This document shows, in pieces, positions 12,627 through 23,537 of a DNA stretch of 64,000 nt; the stretch's first letter is position 1, and the number at the start of each line of letters is the position of its first letter. This stretch comes from Lycium barbarum (Eukaryota; Streptophyta; Magnoliopsida; Solanales; Solanaceae). The stretch is taken from contig NC_083344.1 of the NCBI RefSeq assembly GCF_019175385.1, positions 9,328,725 to 9,392,724 of the forward strand, written 5' to 3'. A program made the translations under genes and the position numbers. The notes beneath the pieces are model-generated. The model saw nothing but the letters and a program-made list of their open reading frames with translations, ran no database searches and was not told the DNA's origin.

Positions 12627-12795
12627 CTGTCTTTGCTGAAAATTAGGTGACTTCGACGGAGCAGATCGACGCTCCGTCATTCTGATCGATGGTTCGTCCT
12701 TTGAACCGTCGATTGTGCATTGCTCACTGGAAATTTGATGAATTCGACAGAGCAGATCGACGCTTCGTCGTTTGAACCATCGATTGTGCCTGACG
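12627..12795. repeat. Palindromic minisatellite in solo LTR 1
   Basis: A unit of about 90-100 bp with 'gacggagcagatcgacgctc' occurs twice. Each copy contains inverted arms (GACGGAGC / GCTCCGTC in the first copy). It lies about 350 bp into the LTR, just after the conserved 'caaagagttatg' segment. Confidence 0.8.
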
Positions 12796-13621
12796 GGCTG
12801 AAAATTTATAAGTTGCAAAAATTTAGTTTTTCTTCCATTCTTTTCACTCTCAAAAACCCTAAGGACGAAAATATCTCTCTAAGGCTCCAACACTAAAGTA
12901 AGAACATCTTAATCATTGATTATCAATCCTAACAATAAACTCATGATTCTTAACATGATTCTTGTAACAAAAACCTAGGGTTGCAACATAATTCCTTCCA
13001 AAGTGATTCAAGCTAGGGTTTGGGTGTTCTTCATTAGAAAAGTTAATTGTTAAACCTTGTTTAACAAATTAAGGTATGTCTCTTTTGAAAACCTCATTTT
13101 GGAATGCATGACTTCTTTTCTTGAACGTTCTTTATTGAACAAAAAGGGTGAACTTCTCATACAAAACCCTAATGTATGTCTCTCTTTTAAAAACTTATCT
13201 TTGGATGAAAATCACTTCTTGAAACTATTGTTGGAAGTATAAGTTTTATTCAAGATTCTTTAATGAGTAACCTTTTCATGGTTTCTTGAACCCTAATTCA
13301 TGACTAAATGGTGGTTAATGTGTGTGAGGGGACAAACCCATATTTAACCTAGATTGTAACAAACCCTATATATATGTACAAGATATTATAAATGTTTCCC
13401 TCTACAAGATATGCTTATTAATATTAGTTAAGAATTGGTAATGACATTTTCATTGGTGAATTGGGACATGGAAATCTTTGTAAAGAAGTTGTACATTTTC
13501 AAAACATTGATTGGAATAACTAATTCTTTCGATATGGCATAATGAACTTTAATGTTATAAATGGTGTAACTGCTATGAGACAAATTGTGAATCGGCTTCT
13601 ATGCTATGAACTTTATTGTTG

Positions 13622-13858
13622 TGTTTGGCCTAGCTACTCGGGAGGAAGGGTAGCCACTATGGATCCTAGTGTGTCATTGCCTAGCCATTCGGGAGGAAGA
13701 GTGGCTACCGCTGGGTTCGCTACCCGGGGTGTGATTTATGCCTAGCTATTCGGGAGGAAGGATAGCCACCGCGTACTACATAGTCCGGTGTGATTTATGC
13801 CTAGTTATTCTGGAGGAAGGATAGCCACCGAGAATTATATGTTCCGGTGTGGTGCGCT
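13622..13858. repeat. About 58-bp tandem repeat, four copies, in solo LTR 1
   Basis: Four units of 'gcctagctattcgggaggaa' plus downstream 'tagccacc' and 'ccggtgtg' sequence follow one another, with substitutions between units. Related 'ggtacctcgccgga' duplications occur at 52283-52430 in solo LTR 2. Confidence 0.8.
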
Positions 13859-15277
13859 ATGCGCGATATGCTTGATTCTTGGGCCTGTATTGGCGTGTGT
13901 GACATTCTTATTCTCTTATGGAATTTTTGATGACTATCTTAACTGCTTAAAAAGGCATATTTGAAGTTGTAACTTGACAAGAGGCTTTTGAAATCGATTT
14001 TGATACTTACTATTGAGATACATAGACTGAATAACTGTTCTTACGTTGGTTTCACATGATTTTCAAGACTGATTTCTTCATGTATTATTTTACTTTATTT
14101 TCGTATTATTCATTGTCCCCGAGGCACTCACTGAGTACGAAGTACTCATGCATACCATTGTTGTTTTTTATGGTATGTTAGGTAACAGAGAAGAGCAGGT
14201 TCTTGATACTCCCGGTGCTTAGGAAGGACTTGTTGTTGCGGCTAATTTGGTGAGCCCACACATTCATTCGTGGGACACCCTGTTGATTTACTTATTTATT
14301 ACATTAGTTGTCCGGGCTGCGTCCCGATGAGTTAGACTATTAATCCTTTATCTTAGAAGCTCCCTAGCATACATTTGTGGATAGTTATTGAGTTATTGAT
14401 TAACTCTTGGGCACGTTGTTATGTTTGACAAGTATAGATAACTAAAGACTTCCGCTGATTTAATTCTTATATGTGTGATTCGTTTACCTTTATTTTATAA
14501 ACTGTTGGAGGCGAATGTTGAACCTGGCGGGTTCAAGTATTATTATGGTGTTGTTTAGGTTCTTCCGATGTTGTTCATGACGTCGGATGCCGGTCACGTC
14601 TAGGGTGGGTTTTGGGGCGTGACATTCTAACTAAATGATACAAGCTCCAACATGGGTAAATGGTTCAGAAAATATCAGACACGTTTGTTGAGGGCGTGAT
14701 TTTTGGAGATAAATCTGTGAATGATAATCGTCCTCAGATTTGGACTTATCTTCTCGAACTCCTTTCGAGCAGGCTCGGTTTGTTCCCTCCATCTTCTCGG
14801 ACTGAATCTCGCTAATCAGCCCGTATGACCTATCGCCGAACCGAGGTGAACTCACTTGTTCACACCGTACACAAGTTCAATAGAAAGTAAAATATAACAT
14901 GAGTTGTAGTGTAACTACTCTTTAATATAATTCACCCACATGGTACGAATAATCTCTTCACATCGAGCTTGCATTTCCCATCAGATGATTGAGCAGACAA
15001 ACAAACATTACTTAAGTCAAGTTTTATATTTAAAAAATATATTAACCAACTTAAGAGTCTTTTTTCTTTTGCAGAATATAGACTTATAGGTCAAGTTTTA
15101 AATTTTTAAAAATTTGAAATCATGATTTGGAATCTCAAGTTGTACTTGTTGGAAAATTTTGGATTTAAAATCATGATATAAAGTAGAAGTTGAAATTTTG
15201 TGCAAATTTTATAAACAAACACTAGTTTGAAATCAAAATATGATAAATGATTCCAAATCACATGGCCAAACGCTCAC

Positions 15278-15458
15278 CAAGTAGGCACAAAAAATTTCAC
15301 CCAATTGCTTATGAGAAAATGACAAAATGGGTCCTCATGTATGAGGGTGGTTTGAAAATAATCCCCTAAGTATGCACTTGAAAGGTTTGGTCCTTCATCC
15401 ATCATAGCTCTCTTGGCCTTCCCGATGACTAACTAAATCTGATGAAAGCCTCAATCAG
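15278..15458. other. Short intergenic gap between elements
   Basis: Non-coding. It contains 'cccctaagtatgcacttgaa'-type sequence resembling TIR fragments of small DNA elements, but no complete element was delimited. Confidence 0.3.
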
Positions 15459-15467
15459 TAACCCTTT

Positions 15468-16453
15468 GGGATAAGACACTATTACCCCCTTGAACTGTAT
15501 CCAAAGTTGTTACGACACATCTTACCTTTTCCTGGGGCCTATTATCCCCCTAAACTTATTTAAAACGGATTAATTACCCCCTAAACTTATTTAAAACGGA
15601 ATAAATATCACCCTAAACGTTGACGTGACAAGGAGGGTGTATTTTACTCTCTTTGAGAGAGCGAGAAACATAAAAAACAGAAAAACTAATTTTTTTCTTA
15701 AAAATCTGTATTTCTTAAAATATGAAAATAAATCTAGTTTTCCAAATTTAGTTTTAAAAAACGGGTTTTCCACATTTTTAAAAAATAATTAATTTTTCCA
15801 AAATTTTATAAAAATTCAGTTTTTTCACATTTTGACAAGAAAAAGTCTTTTTCCGGATTTTATTTCAAAAATAAAAGTGTCCTAAGAAAATGAAATCATG
15901 AAAATCAAGATTTTTTAAGACATTTTAAAAAAATAATCATGTTTTCCATATTTTTAACAAATCCATTTTTCCATATTTTTAAAAAATTCATGTGTTTCAG
16001 TTTTTTTTTTTTTTTAAAAGGGTTATAAAAAAATCAAATTTTCATTTTTCTTATTTTTTAAAAACGGGTTTTAAAAATCTTTTTTTTAAAGAAAATTTAG
16101 TTTTTAATCAGTGTTTCAGTTTTGTTTTGTTTTTTTTTTTAAATAGGTTATTAAAAAAAAATCAAAATTTCAATTTTTTAAAAAAGTGGGTTTTAAAAAT
16201 CTTTTTTTTTTTAATTTAAAAAAATTCAGTTTTTTTTTTTAAAATTGATACTTAAGCTGATTTCTTTTTAAATAAATAAATACACATGTAGCAAGGAGAG
16301 TGTATGTCACTCTCCCATATGAGAGTGGGCATCTGCATTTAGGGGGCTAATTATTCCATTTAAAATAAGTATAGGGGGTAATAGGACCTAAGGAAAGGTA
16401 AGGTGTGTCGTAGCAACTTCGGATATAGTTCGGGGGTTATAGTGCCTTATGCC
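15468..16453. mobile_element. Non-autonomous Mutator-like TIR element, copy 2
   Basis: It is the sister of 8043-8998, in the same orientation and with the same long inverted ends and T/A-homopolymer core. It is flanked by a 9-bp TSD with one mismatch (taacccttt at 15459-15467, taatccttt at 16454-16462), which fits Mutator-like elements. Small frames inside (for example 15992-16219, Phe/Lys only) are homopolymer artefacts. Confidence 0.8.
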
Positions 16454-16462
16454 TAATCCTTT

Positions 16463-17012
16463 CTTTCTTTTTAGTTTTCGTAAAATAATACCGAACTCTG
16501 TTTGTTAAATTTGACATAAATAATGAAAAAAATAATTTAACTATAAACACCAAGAAAATCCTGAAATATTCAACACAAAAAACTACACTAAATACTAAAA
16601 AGATAATAAAAATAGCCGAGATTACACCTTAAAAAGTTACACCAAACTATAGATATAAATCAAAAATAGCAAAAACTATAAAAATTGTACCTTTTAAAGT
16701 AAGTTCCCCCCTTTTTTTCCAAAGTTTCTGTCAAATCTAAAGGACACAATTCGACAAATATTTAACGGAGACTAAAATGTTAATTTTTTGCAAACTTAGA
16801 GCACCAAAACTGTTAAATAGGTCAAACTTGCAGAGCCAGTATTCGACTCAACTCAAACACAAATATTGCTAAGGAACTATTTTCAACCTACAGTCAAACA
16901 TAAGGGGCATTTGTGTCATTTCAACTCACTCCCTCCGTCCCTTGTAACGTACTAATTAGTGCAACACTCTCACTCTCACTGCTACAAATTAGGGCAAAAT
17001 TAGCCATTGAAG
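16463..17012. other. Upstream region of the first RFL-PPR gene
   Basis: AT-rich non-coding DNA between the Mutator-like element and the PPR start. The last 30 bases before the ATG contain 'caaattagggcaaaa', which is repeated upstream of the second PPR gene (61193-61207). The duplicated block therefore includes promoter-proximal or 5'UTR sequence. No clear TATA box could be assigned. Confidence 0.5.
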
Positions 17013-18785
17013 ATGAAAAGAATTTCTTCGAGTTACTCCTACAAGGGCATTTCTTATTCTTGTTCAGCAATTAGAGCTTATTCTTCATGGCATATCAGTG
17101 ACAAATTCATTTCAGTAAAGGGTAAACTTGGGTTTAATAGCAAGATTGAGAAGATCAAATGTTTAGATCAAGCTGTAAGTCTCTTCCATCAAATGGTCAT
17201 AATGAAGCCTCTTCCTTCAGTTCCCGTCTTCTGTAAATTATTTAACACTATTCTAAATATGAAGCATTACTCTGCTGTTGTTTCTCTTTTCAGAGAAATG
17301 CGGAAATTGGGTATCCCAATTAATGTATTCATCTTGAGTATTGTGATTAACAGTTACTGCCTGATGCATCGTGCTGATTGTGCATTTTCTGTATTACCCA
17401 TTTACTTGAAGAATGGCATTCCATTTAGTGTTGTCACCTTTAACACCCTAATAAGGGGAATCTTTGCTGAAAATAAGGTCAAAGATGCAGTTGAATTGTT
17501 TAAAAAATTGGTGAGGGAGAATATTTGTGAGCCCAACGAAGTCACGTATGCAATCGTCATGAATGGGCTCAGCAAAAGAGGACATACTCAAAAAACTTTT
17601 AGTTTGCTCCGCTTAATGGAGCAAGGGAACACTAAGCCTGACAGATGCATCTACAACATTGTCATAGATGCCCTTTGTAAAGATGAAAATTTAGATGTTG
17701 CTATCAACCTTTTGGACGAGATGAAGCGGAAAGGCATTCCTCCAGACATAGTCACTTATAATTCATTAATTGATGGTTTGTGTAAGCTTGGTCAGTGGGA
17801 GAATGTTAGGATTTTGTTCTCTGACATGGTAAGTCTTAAAATTTATCCAAATGTGCGGACCTTTACCATGATGATTGATGGACTATGCAAAGAAGGAAAA
17901 GTAGAAGATGCTGAGGAAGTAATGAGACACATGACCGATAAAGGTGTAGAGCCGGATATAATCACCTACAGTGCGATAATGGATGGATATTGTTTGCGTG
18001 GTCAACTGGATAGAGCGAGGAGAGTTTTTGATTTCATGATAGATAAGAGCATTAAACCTAACATTATTTGCTATAGCATACTAATAAATGGATACTGTAA
18101 GAAAAAGAAATTTGTCGAGGCCATGCAATTGTTTCATGAAATTTCTCAAAAGGGATCAAAACCTAATGTTGTTACGTACACTACTATCTTGCAAGGTCTT
18201 TTTGAAGTTGGAAGAATAGGAGATGCAAAAGAATTCTTTGCTGAGATGCTATCTATAGGGCTGGTACCTGATTTATGCACTTATCACACTTTGCTCAATG
18301 GTTATTTTAAGTATGGACTTGTTGAAGAAGCTATGTCACTCTTTAATAAGCTGGAAACAAATAGAGAAAATATTGATATAATGTCTTACAATATTATCAT
18401 TAATGGGTTGTGCAAAAATGGTAAACTCGACAAAGCTCGTGCTATTTTTGAGAAGCTTTCTTTAATTGGATTGCTTCCGGATACAAGAACATATACTATA
18501 ATGATAAATGGATTTTGTCTTGAAGAGTTGTTAGATGAAGCAAGAGGTATGTTAAGAAAAATGGAGGATAGCGGTTGTTTGCCAAACATTGTCACTTACA
18601 ATGTTATTGTGCAAGGTTTTCTCAGGTGCAGGGAAATTAGTGAAATGGCAACTTTCATGAAGGAAATGGCCGGAAGGGGCTTCTCATTTGATGCATCTAC
18701 ATCTGAGCTACTGGTAAAGGCTATTAGTGAGAATCCTTCCGTACTTGACATGATACCAGAGCTTCACTTGAATTATAAGAAGTGA
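17013..18785 (+). CDS. RFL-type P-class pentatricopeptide repeat protein 1, mitochondrial (590 aa)
   Basis: This is an intronless PPR gene of the Restorer-of-fertility-like clade, which includes petunia Rf-PPR592 and rice Rf1a. Such proteins enter mitochondria, bind specific transcripts and promote their cleavage or block translation, including those of CMS genes. The N-terminus is basic and Ser-rich (MKRISSSYSYKGISYSCSA), consistent with mitochondrial import. Fourteen PPR motifs of 35-36 residues run from about residue 70 to 560, followed by a short tail; there is no E, DYW or SMR domain. A frame reading from TTG at 17007 would add two residues. I chose the ATG at 17013 because it aligns with the start of the paralogue at 61249. 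Position 5/35 pairs in motif order are C/N, S/S, N/N, A/D, N/D, N/N, T/D, S/N, S/N, T/D, H/D, N/D, T/N, N/D. Nothing in the frame is broken. Whether it restores any CMS cannot be seen here. Confidence 0.93.
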   Translation: MKRISSSYSYKGISYSCSAIRAYSSWHISDKFISVKGKLGFNSKIEKIKCLDQAVSLFHQMVIMKPLPSVPVFCKLFNTILNMKHYSAVVSLFREMRKLGIPINVFILSIVINSYCLMHRADCAFSVLPIYLKNGIPFSVVTFNTLIRGIFAENKVKDAVELFKKLVRENICEPNEVTYAIVMNGLSKRGHTQKTFSLLRLMEQGNTKPDRCIYNIVIDALCKDENLDVAINLLDEMKRKGIPPDIVTYNSLIDGLCKLGQWENVRILFSDMVSLKIYPNVRTFTMMIDGLCKEGKVEDAEEVMRHMTDKGVEPDIITYSAIMDGYCLRGQLDRARRVFDFMIDKSIKPNIICYSILINGYCKKKKFVEAMQLFHEISQKGSKPNVVTYTTILQGLFEVGRIGDAKEFFAEMLSIGLVPDLCTYHTLLNGYFKYGLVEEAMSLFNKLETNRENIDIMSYNIIINGLCKNGKLDKARAIFEKLSLIGLLPDTRTYTIMINGFCLEELLDEARGMLRKMEDSGCLPNIVTYNVIVQGFLRCREISEMATFMKEMAGRGFSFDASTSELLVKAISENPSVLDMIPELHLNYKK

Positions 18786-19440
18786 ATATTTCTTTCGCTT
18801 AGTTTATTCGGCTGTACAAAAGAAATCAGATTGCCATATCACATCTGATGCAATATCTTGAGCTTTCTAGGCAGGCTTATTGATGAGGTACATCTCTTTT
18901 GATATTTTGATTGTTTTTCCAATCTTGTTTATCTTAATTATCATATCTTACAGCGCTTTTAATACGATAAATAACGCGAGTTCCCTTATATGTACACATT
19001 ATAAGTCTAGGGATATCATTTTCAGTGCTATTTAGTTATCACAACTGCCTGCAACTTATAAGTTGCTCTGGAAATTGGAAACAATCTTTTCGACATTTTG
19101 TAAATCTGCGCACATCAAAATAATTGGAACACCAGATCTGACAAGATCAACCCCATTGTTCTGTCCCTAAACTATATGGTATGAGTATTTGTGATTTTTC
19201 CTGAAATTGAATTAGAACTTGTTCAAATTAGATGGGTATACTATTGGTGAACGATCAACACCATATTCGAATTATTTCAGAATATATTTTTGGAGGTTTA
19301 TATATGATCCAAGAGTACTGGATGCTTCATGGGGAGTTTACATTTTCATAGAACAATATTATTGTCTAAGATAATCTCATTGGTCCAAGTGATTGCTATT
19401 CAAAAAGGGTTGTAGTTCATATTGTCATTGAGGGGTGGTG
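18786..19440. repeat. RFL 3' flank, copy A of a segmental duplication
   Basis: The sequence after the stop matches that after the second PPR gene (63025 onward). Shared landmarks include 'tttgatattttgattgtttt', 'gaggtttatatatgatcc' and 'tactggatgct'. A third copy, without a PPR frame, lies at 22735-23170. Non-coding. Confidence 0.85.
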
Positions 19441-20022
19441 GCCGCGCTTATTAGAGTTCTTCTGTGATCAACCAATACATTGACCAGTTATCAACTTGTT
19501 TTCTTCTTCTGTTCCCTTTTGCTTCCCTGGTAAATTCAGTATTGGCTTTATGGTTCTTAAATCAATTGCTGGAATCATTAGAGAATGAGGTATCAACCAC
19601 TTCTAAAAGATACTCCCTTCGGTTCAAGAAGAGTGTCCACTTAGCCATTTGCACACCCCTTAAGAAAATACTAATTCCTAGAAAAAAAAGGAAATTTGAC
19701 TAAACTGCCCTTAGGAAAATCAACATCCTGACATTGCTATCTTCAGTAGGAAAATCAAATTCTAGCTGTGGTACCTCTTTAAAAAGTGAATGTTTTGATG
19801 GTCAATAACTGCATACTGAAGGCCATCAAACAGATGGTATAGCTGTTACACAAATGCAGGAATTCAATGGAGAATTTGAGGTTCGAATGCTGATTCAGGA
19901 GTTAGAACTCGAGAAGAACAGCTTGATAGAAATAGGATAGAGTAGAAGAGAGAGTAGAGAGATTGAAGAAGACACGTAATGTTGTATATTGATGAATGAA
20001 TGAATTGTTGTACAATACAGTG
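19441..20022. other. Intergenic, MITE end fragment only
   Basis: No gene. Around 19610-19690 a 'ctcccttcggttcaag...agtgtccactta' segment resembles one end of a common plant MITE. The rest is unremarkable. Confidence 0.4.
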
Positions 20023-21605
20023 TTTTTTTTTTTTTTTTGGAGACTTGTAATAGTTGTACTACATCAAAATATGTAGTCCCCCTCCAAAAGGTTACATTTA
20101 CAGCATTGATCTCTACAGTTTTCTATTCTTACAAGAGATCTAACACATCAAAAATATCTTCTGTCTGATCTAGAATTTCCTGTTTACTCCAAAAATAAAA
20201 AAGAGCTAGGCAGTTCAGCTTTAACTTCTGTAAATTGTTCTGCTTGTTCTCAAAACATCTGTGGTTCCTCTCTTTCCAAACAGTCCACCAGATACATGAT
20301 GGGACAATCTTCCATCTCTCCTCTTTTCTTGTTACATTCCCATCCCTGTTCCAGCATTTTAACACTCCTTCTATGCTCCCAGGCTTCACCCATCTGATCT
20401 TCCTCAGGTTGATAAACATCCTCCACAGCTGGTCTGTCCATTTTCAGTGCAAGAAAAGATGACTGATTGTCTCATTATGATCCCCACACAAAAAACATCT
20501 CGAACATAAGTGAAAACCTCTTTTGTTCAGGTTTTCATGAGTCAACACTGCCTCTTTTGCCAACAGCCAGTTAAAACAGTTCACTTTATAAGGTACTTTT
20601 GTCTTCCATATCATCTTCCATGGCCATCCTTCTTCTTTAAAACTTGATACATTCAGGTCTTTGTATGCTGAGTTTACAGTAAAAATTCCTTTGCTATCCT
20701 TCTTCCATTCCAGAGTATCCCTTATCCCTTTCCCCTGTTAAGTTGATGAATGCTGCCATTGTATTGTGGAATTCTGCTACCATCTCCATTTCCCAATCAT
20801 TCAAGTGTCTTCTCAGATCCAGATCCCACCCTTGTCCAGTCCACATCTCAGTAAGAGTAGCATGTTGTTTTTGGCTAAGAATGAACAAGTCAGGGAATTT
20901 CACCTTTAGAGCTGTGTCACCCAACCATATATCATTCCAAAAGGATACCTTTAAACCATTACCAACTTTACATCTAATTCTTGCAAGCATTATTGGCCAG
21001 TGATTCCTGATTGCCCTCCACACAGTGCATCCATATGGAGTATTAACCATGTTTGTCATCCACTTGTCCTCCAAACCATATTTAGCAGTAATGACTTCCT
21101 TCCATAGCATGTTTTCCTCTGTAGCAAATTTCCATAGCCATTTCATCATCAAACTTTGGTTTTGCAATTTCAAATCTTTGATACCCAATCCCCCTGTCTT
21201 CTTGCTCACAGTCAGTTCCTCCCACTTGACTAAGTGAAATTTCTTCTTATCTTCATTGCCCTGCCACAAAAAGTTCCTTCTAAGGTTATCAATTCTCTTG
21301 ATTACATTAACAAGTATTGGGAATATGGACATCATATAAGATGGTAAGGCATCTAGCACACTATTGACCATGGTCAATCTTCCCCCAAGAGAAAGATATT
21401 GGCTTTTCCAGTTTGTCAGCTTCTTCTCACATTTTTCTAGAACTCCATTCCATATTCCTTTTGACTTGCTCTTGGCTCCCAAAGGCATGCCCAAATATGT
21501 AGTTGGAAGCTCCCCTACTTTACCTCCTAATTTCTCTGCCAAGCTCTCCACCTCTGCAACAATACAGTGATTTATATCTAATGAATACAATGGAAATATC
21601 TTCAA
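20023..21605 (-). mobile_element. 5'-truncated LINE (L1-type), RT end plus zf-RVT domain
   Basis: Read on the - strand, a 303-codon frame (21605-20694) contains the region after the RT active site (LPTTYLGMPLG, LSLGGRLTMVNSVLDALPSY, NFLWQG) and the start of the zf-RVT domain. After a frameshift near 20700 the reading continues to about 20129 with a zinc-finger-like CFLCGDHNETISHLFLHC and an IWWTVWKERN tail. The T run at 20023-20038 on the + strand is the poly(A) tail and marks the 3' end. The endonuclease and the RT catalytic core are missing, so this is a dead truncated insertion. The + strand frames over it are shadows. Confidence 0.9.
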
Positions 21606-22290
21606 CTAACAATGAAAGTGACAGCTATTTGACAGCTAAGGCTAACCCACTTCTAACAGCATCAACAGTTCCTAAGTAACTTTTGCTGATGTGGCCAACT
21701 AACTAACTCTTGAGCTGCATTTCTGGTGACAATAGCTCAACGCAACCATCTTCTTTTCGCCTATCCCCTGTAGAATCTTAGTTTCCTGTGATGTTAATTT
21801 TATCCCTCGTTTGTGGACTGCTGAGAATTATGTGTCCCGTTGGCAGAAGACAGTCTTAAGTCGGAAGCTGGTAATCGGACGTTGTAGCTCGAGTGCTTCC
21901 TCAGGAGCAGTTATGTGTGCTTCAAAGTGACGAGCTGCATCTGTATCTTATTGAGTCTTGAGTCTCGTCTAATGCCTAATGAGCAACTATATGAACTGGA
22001 CTTCTCTTTCTAGATTGCATATGAGTAACTTCATTTGTCATCAAATGTGTTTTGTTACCTTTATTGAGGCAAAACATCTTGATATGGTAGAGCTTTCAGT
22101 AATCAAGTAGAGGTTTTTTCCCCAGGGCAGATCATCTTGTTCTCGGTAGCAGTTAATGGTTAAACTGTCCTATGCGGCTGTTTGTGAACAGAGATAAGCT
22201 GAGATGAACCAGGTTTGGGCTTTATACCAGAGCTTGGGATTACTGGAGTACAGGATATAATTCAGATAGTGGGAATTTAGCTGTGAAAAT
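21606..22290. other. Intergenic, nothing recognised
   Basis: No gene or repeat identified. The composition is ordinary. Confidence 0.4.
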
Positions 22291-22301
22291 TTGAATTTGT
22301 G

Positions 22302-22548
22302 ACACCCTCAGGGGTTGGCCTGGTGGTAATTGGCTTGAGCCTTGGGGTTTGCTCCCTTTCAAGGTCTCAAGTTCGAAACCCACTGGGTGCAAACAATTTC
22401 TGAGGGCCATCGGACTGGGGTAAAACCCTGAATTACCCGTGGTGCACTTGCGGGAAACTCCTTGCCGAGGGCCTGTGCACCCCCGGGATTAGTCGGGGCT
22501 CAAAGAGACCCGGACACCCGGTGCTTAATCAAAATAAAAAATAAAAAA
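22302..22548 (+). mobile_element. tRNA-derived SINE with 11-bp TSD
   Basis: The body of about 247 bp has an A-box-like 'tggcctggtgg' (22317-22327), a B-box-like 'agttcgaaacc' (22370-22380) and an A-rich tail. It is flanked by the exact repeat TTGAATTTGTG (22291-22301 and 22549-22559). A reverse-oriented relative lies at 46442-46683. Confidence 0.9.
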
Positions 22549-22734
22549 TTGAATTTGTGTACCTAAAATGGAAAAGTGGTAGCGAATTAATCAGATCATA
22601 AGAACATTTTTTCCATGTCTTCAGTTTATTTTTTCATAAAAAAAAAGATATCACTAACTCACCTATTCCTCAATACAAATGCATGAAGAGGAACAACAAT
22701 CATAAGGTGTTTGATAATGGCAGGGAGGTGTACA

Positions 22735-23170
22735 ACTTCAGATAGGTCAACCTCAATCCTTCTGTCCTTGAAACATATAGTATGAATATTTCTAATTTTC
22801 CTGAAGTTGAAACAGAACTTGTTCAACATTGATATTCTATACTATAGATGAACGATAAACAACATAATTAGAATATCTACGAATATATTCTTTGAGGTTT
22901 ATATATGATCCAAGATTACTGGATGCACTGTTGAAATAGAACTCGTTCAAAATTGATAAGAGTATACAAATTGTCATTGCTATTTGAAAAGATTCATACT
23001 CCATATAGTTATTGTCAACTAACTTAGAACATGTGAATTTCTTTGAAGACATAGCTCTGTGTGAAATTCTCTACTGTAATTGTTAAAATATGGATTTTAA
23101 CTTTTTAGTGTAAACTCTTCTTTGGGGGAGAGAGACCCGTGTCTTATCTTATACTTCGGCACTGTGTTAT
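22735..23170. repeat. Orphan copy B of the RFL 3' flank
   Basis: It is homologous to 19150-19430 and 63470-63930, with shared 'gaggtttatatatgatcc', 'tactggatgca' and 'ttctctactgtaattgtt'. No PPR coding sequence precedes it, so a PPR copy was probably lost here or the duplication breakpoint fell in the 3' flank. Confidence 0.8.
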
Positions 23171-23537
23171 AATGCTGATGACTTTAGTTAGTAAGATGGA
23201 CGCAGTTGAGCTTTCCATGATCATGTGTCCACGTGTAGCTTTCTCATTGTTGTCGTTAAGGATATTAGTTGTCTATGGGATATTGAATCCTGTGGATACC
23301 ATCAGATAGGAGTAAGCAATTATCTAATTTCTTCTATGTTTTTGTTTTTCTGTGTGATCATGCTTTGTCACAAAATTAACTTAGTCTCTAGAATCATTTG
23401 AATGTCAAATGTCAGCTGTGATCTTTTGGTAATTTAATTCTCCTTCATTAACATAATAAAGTGCATTTAATGTTTATGAATTTCAGCTGACAATACAGGC
23501 GATTGTCAGGCTGAAAAGTTTTGGATCTCATTTTCAG

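Larger units (their letters stand above)
12301..14624 (+). mobile_element. Solo LTR of a Ty3/gypsy-type element, 2324 bp, TSD TTCTA
   Basis: It starts TGTAACACCCCG and ends GGGGCGTGACA. It is bounded by the perfect 5-bp duplication TTCTA (12296-12300 and 14625-14629), and no internal domain is present. Terminal sequences of this kind are common in long-LTR chromovirus-like gypsy elements of Solanaceae; the lineage is inferred. Two internal arrays are listed separately. The 70- and 67-codon frames inside it are chance frames. Confidence 0.9.
11707..15277. mobile_element. MITE split by a solo LTR insertion
   Basis: The left part begins 'ggccccatttgaacatgatt' and the right part ends 'ccaaatcacatggccaaacg', which is its inverted counterpart. 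The flanking parts share 'tgatttgaaatca'-type sequence. The intervening 2.3 kb is the solo LTR 12301-14624. Without it the MITE would be about 1.2 kb, so parts of the interior may be unrelated filler. Confidence 0.45.

Noticed and set aside
17007..17012. Start of the first PPR gene at TTG (17007)
   Set aside because: The paralogue starts at the ATG aligned with 17013; a TTG start is not expected in a plant nuclear gene.
20235..21570. Several + strand frames
   Set aside because: They are shadows of the LINE coding sequence on the - strand.
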